Assembly: GCF_011397635.1 (NCBI RefSeq)
Contig: NC_064753.1
Coordinates: 33,752,322 to 33,816,321, forward strand
Direction: 5' to 3'
Source: Epinephelus fuscoguttatus
Taxonomy: Eukaryota; Chordata; Actinopteri; Perciformes; Serranidae
DNA: 64,000 bases
Shown here: piece by piece, positions 49,901 to 64,000 of the stretch
Position numbering within the stretch: position 1 is the first letter of the stretch
How the letters are laid out: each line of letters begins with the position of its first letter
The notes under the pieces: generated by a model
The model's database searches: none
What the model saw: only the letters and a program-made list of their open reading frames with translations
What the model was told of the DNA's origin: nothing
Program-made: the position numbers and the translations under genes

Positions 49901-51572
49901 GACTGACGACATAATAAAAATACATTTCTGTATCTGTAATCACTAATGCCACAAACACAAAAATGAGATACTCTCTAAATTAGGTTCTGCTATTGATTAT
50001 AAATGATTTCCTAAAAAAAAGATAACCTACAAAAAGCCATGAAAAAAGGTTTAGAATTAGCATAACTACATTTAAATAGATTAGATTAGTTATCCTTTTT
50101 TGTAAATCAAAAGGTATTTAGCCTTTATAAATTAACTAACTACTTCCCTAATACTGATTATGGTGGATGACTACACACGTATGACTCGTCTAAGACATCA
50201 TAAGGATGGCTGTCATAAATTATGTGAGCTTCTCTTAAACACAAGCAAAAGCAAACTCTAACCCCTATACCAAATTCAAAATAATCAGATGATATTTTGG
50301 CTACCATTAAAGCTGTCCATCCCTAAGCTTGACTGTAAAGAGAGAATAACGAGCAAAGGTAAAGTTATGGCATCCCAACAAAGTGTATATGTCTTCTACA
50401 CCATACATTGGTGTGTACATGGCACTGTATGTGGCAGATGCCCATCACCAGGATGCAGTGTACCTGTTTAAAACATCACTTACCTCTGGTCTTCCTTGGT
50501 TTCCTTTCCTTGGAGATAAAAAAATGAAAAGAATTAGAATTAATTGATTGGCAAAAATAACAGGATTTTTCATTTGAAATGCATTAGTAATAATATAACA
50601 AAAAACACTGCTTGTATAACAATGTCATTCCCCACAATAATTTTATCCTTCATGAGCACAGACACTGAATTTCCCTTTTGTCACATGTTGTGCACTTACA
50701 CATCTCATGATTGTAACTCAGAGACACATATAAATAACTCGTTTATGATGCTCAGTTGTTTCACATACTTGCAGATTCGGAGTTTCCCGACCTCGCCTCT
50801 GCCAGTCGCCTTTGCCCATTGCTGAGAGAGGTATTTGGGCACCTGCATGAAGAAACATGGGTATACTCTATGAGGGCTGCTGTCACCTTGGTGATGAGTC
50901 CTTTCGGCATAAACATGAAGCTGTCCCTCTGATATGCGGTCATTGAGATGAAGTTATACCAAACTAACCTGAGAGCTTACATGTATCTGGAGCCACACTT
51001 ACTATTCATATTGCTACAAATATTGGCACTACAAGATGAGGTTAACTTAGGAAGGATTTGACTATTCTTCTGTTACCATTAGTAAAAAGATGTTGATGTA
51101 ATTTGGCGGCTATAGTTGTACTTAAGGCTCCGCAAACCTTTATTAACTCTCTATAAAACAGCTCCCAAATATTTTCCTCAGCTGCTTAACGTTATAGCGT
51201 CCACTGTTATTACTCTGGCCATACTTGTTTACATTGGTTGTGTTGTCTAACGATGCTCACTAGTTAAATAAACAGCTTATGGCGTGTTGAGTATCAAAAA
51301 ATAATCTTACGATGAGTAGTTATGAGCAGTTTCACTTAGCTAGCTAACAATTTAAAATCTTAGCTAGCCTATAGCGGCAGCGCACGGTTTCATTCGATCG
51401 TAGCGGTAGATGCTAAGCTACATCACTGTTAGCTTTAGCTTCGTTTAAGTTAATATAACATCCTTTGCCCCATGAGCCAGTGTCATTAAAAAGGATATAC
51501 ACGCACCTTTACAAGCCATACACCCGTGTTCTGCTTGGCACCAGTTAAATCCACTTCTCCTTTCTCTGACAT
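43945..51572 (-). CDS. gtf2f2: General transcription factor IIF subunit 2 (TFIIF beta, RAP30)
   Basis: Small subunit of TFIIF, which binds RNA polymerase II and helps assemble the preinitiation complex. Nine coding exons: 51507-51572, 50769-50842, 50484-50508, 49513-49651, 48182-48241, 46117-46198, 44916-45015, 44395-44538 and 43945-44067. They give 270 codons plus stop with all phases compatible. Family marks: LTGAKQNTGVWLVKVPKYL at the N-terminus, SAPREHPF..QSVGGQTL in the dimerization domain, VVVQRAECRP, ENYMRLKRL, and the C-terminal winged helix VLDMLFSAFEKHQYY..LVDITKQPV followed by HKNTWELKPEYRHYQGEE. Without the 60-nt exon 48182-48241 the protein would be 250 residues, against my recollection of 249 for human. 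The 25-nt exon 50484-50508 adds one residue relative to human. Confidence 0.97.
45265..45650 (+). repeat. Dispersed repeat family D, copy 2 (gtf2f2 intron)
   Basis: Carries AAATTATCCGCAAAGGTC, CTCCTCTCCAAAACAAACAG, AATGTGTGCTGACCTTTTTC and AAATCAGTGTTTCTCC, matching copy 1. Located between gtf2f2 exons 44916-45015 and 46117-46198. Confidence 0.55.
46900..47400 (+). repeat. Possible non-LTR retrotransposon 3' end in gtf2f2 intron
   Basis: Ends in GCAGTAAAATTTCCCTTCGG, GGATGAATAAATTTCC, TTCTGTTCTATTCAATT, which resembles the short-repeat tails of fish non-LTR elements (AATTTCC..GGGAT.AATAAA). The upstream part has no intact reverse transcriptase frame. Tentative. Confidence 0.3.
48182..48241 (-). 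CDS. gtf2f2: gtf2f2 extra 60-nt in-frame exon (Ser/Gly/Ala-rich linker)
   Basis: This exon has a ctgtag acceptor and a gtgagt donor and begins and ends in phase 1. It can therefore be included or skipped without changing frame. It encodes about 20 residues reading GQSEERSDGSSSGSGAGAGP, inserted between FTETSS and DKIALEG. The flanking exons also join directly in phase to give SSDKIALEG, matching the human order SSSDKLSLEG. Inclusion is inferred from splice-site quality only. Confidence 0.6.
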
Positions 51573-51615
51573 GTTTAAAAATGATGCTTCTGGTAGCTTG
51601 CATGCAACCGCCTCA

Positions 51616-51625
51616 CGCATGCGCA
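51616..51625 (-). promoter_or_regulatory. NRF1-like site upstream of gtf2f2
   Basis: CGCATGCGCA is a palindromic NRF1-type core, about 45 bases upstream of the gtf2f2 start codon, typical of housekeeping promoters. Assigned by motif alone. Confidence 0.45.
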
Positions 51626-51839
51626 AAAGAAGTATTAAAGTATGGTGACTCTGAAGGTCCACATCAGTGGGTGTACATCCTTCGCTTTTGGCGAATATAG
51701 TTGTTCTCTCAAATGTTCATGAATAATACTGCATGGATAATGGTTAGAATGCGAATTGCCTTGTTCTCTAAGACGATGTCTCATTGGTAAGAAAAGTGTA
51801 GTGCGAAATTTAAATACGTTTGTATTTAGAATATTGAAA

Positions 51840-52240
51840 ACAGGCCTTATAACCTGTTCTTGGATGATTTTTGGTGTTGAAAAGAGCCTCCAACTACTAC
51901 CCTGAATATGTGGATAGTTAAAATGATGGAAACTACTGTGCGTGAGAAGATGCTGGGAATATTAAATTGGAAAAATGATATGGTTAATGAACAATGGGAC
52001 AGTTTCAGGGGATATATGTCAGGAAGGAACAATTTGATCATTTAAAGACGCTGATGATGTAGTATAGTACACTTCTGACACATTGCACTAATGACTGGCT
52101 CACCGCTGTGACTTTATAGCTGCCTTTCCTGTATTAATGTCTATCAATATTTGTTAGACTTCCTGCCGGTTTGTTTGTTTCTGTTTTTGATTGTTGTGTT
52201 ATTGATTTTCATGTTAAAATGCAATAAAAAAGTATGTACA
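51840..52240 (+). pseudogene. Possible LINE 3'-end relic between gtf2f2 and gpalpp1
   Basis: An open stretch reads METTVREKMLGILNWKND followed by QWDSFRGYM, then stops and an A-rich end with AATAAAAAAG near 52222. The W.SF..YM phrase recalls C-termini of fish L1-type ORF2, but the match is weak. Most of the 51650-52800 spacer is otherwise AT-rich with nothing recognised. Confidence 0.3.
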
Positions 52241-52799
52241 AAAAAATGTATATATCTGTATATATCCTCTCGAGACCTGAGTTTTTGTTCGGTATGCATT
52301 TTTAATTTGTCCTTGCTATTTGGGATCAGTTAGACCCAGTAAGTATAAATAAAAAAGTATTAATGAAAAACAAGTACTTCCTAATTAAAAGCGCCTCAGT
52401 TTGTTACTGTCGCTAAAATTGGTCAAATTTGTTGCCATACCAAACTATAAACATTATTAATCATAAATAAACAAGTTTCAAGCATAAAACGTGTTCAGGT
52501 TTTGGACCTTGTCGACTTTTGTGTCAGGATTGGCTGCAGGCTGACTTGGCAGAGATGGCTGCCATCTTGTTTTTAGATGGCTTGGTGCATTGTGCTCTTA
52601 CTACCACAAGATGGCACTAAAAATGTCCATGAATGAGGACAACAGGTCTGAGTTAAGTAGAATGAAGTATAAGGGGCAAGTAAACCCCAAATGTGATGTC
52701 CTCATATGAGGACACAGGGTCTCAGGAGGATATTGCATAGATAAGAATATTACAAATAACATTTTAAAAACAAAGTTAATGAATTGTAAAATTTTGGAA

Positions 52800-53230
52800 A
52801 AGCAGTTTATTGGACACATGAAAGATTGCAAAGCTACAGGAAGGGCATACGGCATTACAACAAATCTTACAACTATCTGTACAAAAGGTTTTTCACAAAA
52901 TCAATCAGTGTATGAAAAATAAGTCATTTATTTGAGCATGTCCACTCATGTCATCAACACAGTGTCTCCTGGAAAAATGCAAGCTCACTGGCTGCTGCTT
53001 TATAACAGCTTTAATCATTTGAAACATCTGCTGTAGCACTGAGCCCAGTCAGTGACATGAGCTCCCATAAATGGACACGCCTACCACGTCTTTAAAGTCT
53101 GTTTAATCCAGTTTAGTTAAATCCAATTCTCCATTTGTGTAACACGAATATCCGTACAAACATAGTCCATATTGTACAAAATCTCAGAGTCTCAAAATCT
53201 CAGACACTAACTGAACATTCTGACAGTGTG
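52800..53230 (-). other. gpalpp1: gpalpp1 3' UTR
   Basis: Follows the stop codon. A reverse-strand AATAAA appears as tttatt near 52804, and another tttatt occurs near 52930. No coding sequence was recognised. The exact cleavage site is not determinable here. Confidence 0.4.
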
Positions 53231-54973
53231 TTACAGGAACATTCGGTCTCTGCTGTGGGAGAATCGTGTGTTGAGTTCCTGAGATTTCTTCAGCAGCCGC
53301 TGCTTCTGCGCTTCATCAAAGCGATTCACCTGCAGATCTTCATCCCGATCAAATGGCCTCCTCTCTGCCGGTTTGTTGGCCTTCTCCTTTGCTTTCTCCT
53401 TCATCTTCTTCGTGTGCATACTCACCAGAGACTCAGCACGTTTAGACTCCTGATATTAGGGAGTAAGTAAAGAAATGTTAGTCCTGAGTTTAATGTGAAC
53501 AAAATCAACATTACATCTGGCGTTCATTTTATAAGGGGACACTTAGGATAAAATAACAATGACGTAGGACTATTTACATTATACTTAGACACTTTCTCTG
53601 CCATTTCCACGTCCTTCTGGGAGAGCTGTGGGACATCGTCTTTCTCCACCTCACCCTTCTGCTTTCTTTCAAGGCGTTCCTATTGGTCAAGAATAGGCCC
53701 ATGAAATATAAGGGTGTCATATATAAGCAACAAGATGTTAAATAGGAATTACCGATAATAATAAGTATATATATGTTTTTGATTGAATACCCTGGCCTTG
53801 CGCTCCCTGTCTGCTGGTGTATCTGTCCACATGGAGCGATCCTTGTTCTCTGGACCTGACTTCTTCTTGAAGGTTCGAGCCCCCAGGCCAATGTGCTGCA
53901 ATTCTGGTGGGAGCTCCGTCATCCACGTTTCTCTGGCCAGCACCTCAGGGGCGTCCTGTGAGATCAGAAATAAACACAGGAACAGCTCAGTCAGCAGAGG
54001 AGGAGACATTTAAAGGCATTAAAAGGGACAGGATACCCTTGAGACAGAAAGTTTGCTTAAATATTGTTACTGTGTTTGTATACTATTACATATACCATGA
54101 CATATAAGTGTCCAATGTGGACAGTGCAGATAAAACTGGAAGACTCACACTTCCTGTCAGCTTCTCTTTCATCCTCTGTGCTCTGCGCTCAAAGTCCAGA
54201 GCCACCGAGTCTTCAACGGGCCCTTTGGACGGCATGGGTCCAATCACATCCTCGTCCTCTCCCTCGCTGCTGGAGGACTCAGCCTGGTAGCCAGGCGGCA
54301 GGGCAGGCCCTTGGAAATTATCTTCATCTTCACCATCATCATTGTTTTCATATGCTGCTCTGCGAAACCCAGGAGGCAAAGCTGGTCCCAGCACAGGTCG
54401 CCTGAGGGAACACAGTCAAGTTACAGTCTCCAGAGTTTACAGTATATCCACAACAGATATAACTGATTTGCTCACCTGTCTGGTGAACTCTGCTGTTTCT
54501 TGAATCCTGGAGGAAGGGCTGGTCCAAAGAAACCATCATCATCATCTTCTTTTTCTTCCTCCTTTGTGTTCTCCTCCCTGTTTAAAAGACATGTTAGGGT
54601 TTTGCTTGTTGCAGTATATATTTCTCTAAGTCTAGTACAGTAATGAGCCTACTTCTCTGCAGCTGTGTGTCTTGTTTTTGCTCTTTTGACCGTCACCTCC
54701 TGCTCACTGTCATCAGAGGAGCTGGACGGTCCTCCCCGTTTGTACCCAGGAGGCAGCGCAGGGCCAGAGACTGACACAGACAGTGAGAAGAACAAACATG
54801 AACCACCATGTAACAAGCAAACTGATACAAATATAAGTGATTTAAACAAGATTAAATCAAAAGTAAAGATGGTATTTTGTCTTACACCCTCCATCATCAT
54901 CAGAGTCCTCATCGCTCTCCTCCCGTCTGAACATCGGAGGTAAAGCAGGTCCGATCGGTTTATCAGACGACAT
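53231..54973 (-). CDS. gpalpp1: GPALPP motifs-containing protein 1
   Basis: Nuclear protein of unclear function named for its repeated GPALPP motif. Seven coding exons: 54886-54973, 54653-54770, 54476-54577, 54149-54401, 53791-53955, 53578-53679 and 53231-53449. They total 348 codons plus stop with all phases compatible. GPALPP occurs five times (GPALPPMF, GPALPPGY, GPALPPGF twice, GPALPPGY), each followed by an acidic stretch, then IGPMPSKGP. The C-terminal domain shows WMTELPPELQ, WTDTPADRERKA, VNRFDEAQKQ and the conserved end SQELNTRFSHSRDRMFL. Human is about 340 residues by memory, so length is normal. The exon 1 donor was chosen as gtaaga at 54885 because only that keeps frame with exon 2. 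Confidence 0.96.
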
Positions 54974-55086
54974 ATTCAACACTGATTATTTATTTACTGA
55001 CGTAGTTTCAGCAATGTCTACTAAAGAAAGTAAAAGGCTTCTCCATAAACCAGAGGAACCTCGTAGGACGAATTTGACCTTTCACT

Positions 55087-55094
55087 CCGGAAGT
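55087..55094 (-). promoter_or_regulatory. ETS-family site upstream of gpalpp1
   Basis: CCGGAAGT about 115 bases upstream of the gpalpp1 ATG, in the expected core promoter of a housekeeping gene. Motif call only; the core is written on the plus strand. Confidence 0.4.
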
Positions 55095-55099
55095 AAACA

Positions 55100-55959
55100 G
55101 TGTGGCTTCAATATCTGGTGTCAAGTTAGCTAAAGATTGCTGCACGAAAACCAGAAGTGAGCTACTGACCTGCCAAAATAAAAGCACAAGAAATTTTATG
55201 TTTTTAATGTGAGTCATTATTACACCTCATCCTGGGGGTGTTACTTGTTAGGCATGCAGTTATATAGACTTCTGGTGTGCATTAAACATTACACTTTGAT
55301 GTAGTACACTTGCAAGTGCTTTCAATGAGGAAATTAAATATCAGTTAACATGATAGTATGTTTGTTAATGTGTCCAGGGCTTTAGTTTTTCAGATACTTC
55401 ATTACACACAACAAAGTTCCATGATTTTCCAAAACTTCCAGTAATTTTTACCAATGAGTTACTTTTCTGGGTTTTCAGTGGCTGTGGGAACCCTGTGCAA
55501 TGTTATCTTTATGCATTAAAATATTAGTTTATTTCTCTTTACCTTTTTAGTCACTTATGTTATGATGTATATAAATATAGATATAGTATACATATATTAT
55601 ATACTGATACTACCACTAAATATTAGTGGCAAAAAACAAGGTACAAAGCACTTCACATGTGATAACAAATACAACCAACAATACTAAAAAGCATACTGGT
55701 TTATAGGTGACTTAAAAATGAAAGGAATCAGCACAACTACTAAAAACCTCTATGGGGATGGTGGTTATACTTAATTTCATTTCATTTTTCACCTATTGCT
55801 TGAATTGAGTTCACTCATATCTGCCCTGATATCTGCGCTACACCTCAAAGCAATATGACTATCAAAATTATAAAACTGTAGCCTGGAGGCCGTTAATATA
55901 AAGTTATAATTTCACCTACACCTTTTTAACAGAAAGCTACTTTTACTTAAGCTAATATA

Positions 55960-56002
<43 letters not shown>

Positions 56003-56630
56003 TGTTGAAACAAGGTTTCAACATGCATTTCCTCTTATGTTGTATAAACTAGACACTCCAAACTCTGCTATGATAAATTCTGTTACTGCTTTTAAAAGTT
56101 TTAGATGGTTTTTGATCATTTTGTTTTAGTCTTTAAGTTGTTTTAATATTTATACTCTCCTTTCATTTTCTATGTAATTTCCTACAATCTATGACATACA
56201 AACACGTTTCCAACTTCCATACCTTTTAATTAGTGTAACACTAGTTTTCGGGTTGGAAAAAGTGGAGAGATCCAATACTGCCTTTTGAATAAGTGCAGGG
56301 AGAAGTCCCCCTGTGTAAATATGCTGCTGAATGTGTCTTTTCTAGTATGAGCTGTAGTCTGTAGCTATTGTTTTTAAGAATACATCTCTTTATTTGTCAT
56401 GCCTTCGCTCCTTCTGTTTGTACCACTGGCTGTTAATCAATTAAAACAGAAATGATACACAGTCTAGTTTATACCAAGGAAATCAATAAAATGAATAAAC
56501 TGTTTTAAATTTTGTCAACACAGGGATACAGTAAAAACTGAAGAAAATCCTAATTTAATTTGGCACACATCATCTTTGGTAGTGCTTCCTAAAATACGCC
56601 ACCTCTGGCAAGCTTTTATTTTGAAATTCG
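55100..56630. other. gpalpp1-ercc3 spacer
   Basis: About 1.5 kb of AT-rich sequence between the two divergent housekeeping promoters, holding an (AT)n run and no recognisable gene. Each flank has an ETS-type site. Confidence 0.5.
55958..55999. repeat. (AT)n microsatellite
   Basis: About 20 AT units in the gpalpp1-ercc3 spacer. Confidence 0.85.
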
Positions 56631-56633
56631 GAA

Positions 56634-56641
56634 CCGGAAGT
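56634..56641 (+). promoter_or_regulatory. ETS-family site upstream of ercc3
   Basis: ACCGGAAGT lies about 170 bases upstream of the ercc3 start codon, in the likely core promoter. A similar site precedes gpalpp1 on the opposite side of the 1.8-kb spacer. Motif call only. Confidence 0.4.
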
Positions 56642-56807
56642 TTATTTGCACGTTACTTTAGCTTACTTGGCACCGGTACTGTGTTGTAGCTACTTTTGCA
56701 TCACACTACGCAGTCCATCTTTGTGGACTTCCAGTAGGACATTGGACAGATTATGAAGATATGACTGCCATGTTTTGAAAGAAATCGCCATTTTAAGAGT
56801 TTGAAAA

Positions 56808-64000
<7,193 letters not shown>

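Noticed and set aside
43170-51572. A nested KCTD4 gene, as remembered inside or next to human GTF2F2
   Set aside because: No BTB-domain reading frame was seen on either strand in the gtf2f2 introns.
54064-54405. 113-codon plus-strand ORF
   Set aside because: Lies opposite gpalpp1 exon 54149-54401, whose acidic and GPALPP-rich frame explains it.

Overview
This is an animal nuclear genome window, almost certainly from a teleost fish. The genes are split by canonical GT-AG introns, encode vertebrate proteins, and sit among teleost-type dispersed repeats (tRNA-derived SINEs, palindromic MITEs, AT-rich introns). Nothing bacterial, viral, plasmid or CRISPR-like was seen.

Layout. (1) Positions 1-38.8 kb, minus strand: most of a TANC-family scaffold gene, best matched to tanc1. 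The window holds a 5' UTR exon and 23 coding exons (1317 codons, all exon phases compatible). They run from the start codon through the P-loop NTPase domain into the ankyrin repeats; the TPR and C-terminal part lies beyond the left edge. (2) 39.9-42.6 kb, plus strand: a short spliced gene without a long ORF. It has a TATA-like box, a pyrimidine-rich (TOP-like) start, three exons and two related H/ACA-snoRNA-like elements in successive introns, so it is read as a snoRNA host gene. (3) 43.2-51.6 kb, minus: gtf2f2 (TFIIF beta/RAP30), complete, 9 exons, including a 60-nt phase-symmetric exon not expected from the human protein. (4) About 52.8-55.0 kb, minus: gpalpp1, complete, 7 exons. (5) 56.8 kb to the right edge, plus: ercc3 (XPB helicase of TFIIH), 13 exons covering 688 codons; the last exons are outside.

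Context. gpalpp1 and gtf2f2 encode nuclear proteins, and gtf2f2 and ercc3 products both belong to the RNA polymerase II initiation machinery. From memory of human 13q14, GPALPP1-GTF2F2 is followed by TPT1 in convergent orientation, and TPT1 hosts the H/ACA RNA SNORA31. The snoRNA-host-like gene here occupies that position and orientation, which makes it the most interesting part of the window. The tanc1 introns are the main store of repeats: foldback elements, a nested SINE, duplicated intronic blocks and transposase-accessory relics. Exon boundaries were set by hand from splice sites, reading phase and remembered family sequences; no alignment was run.
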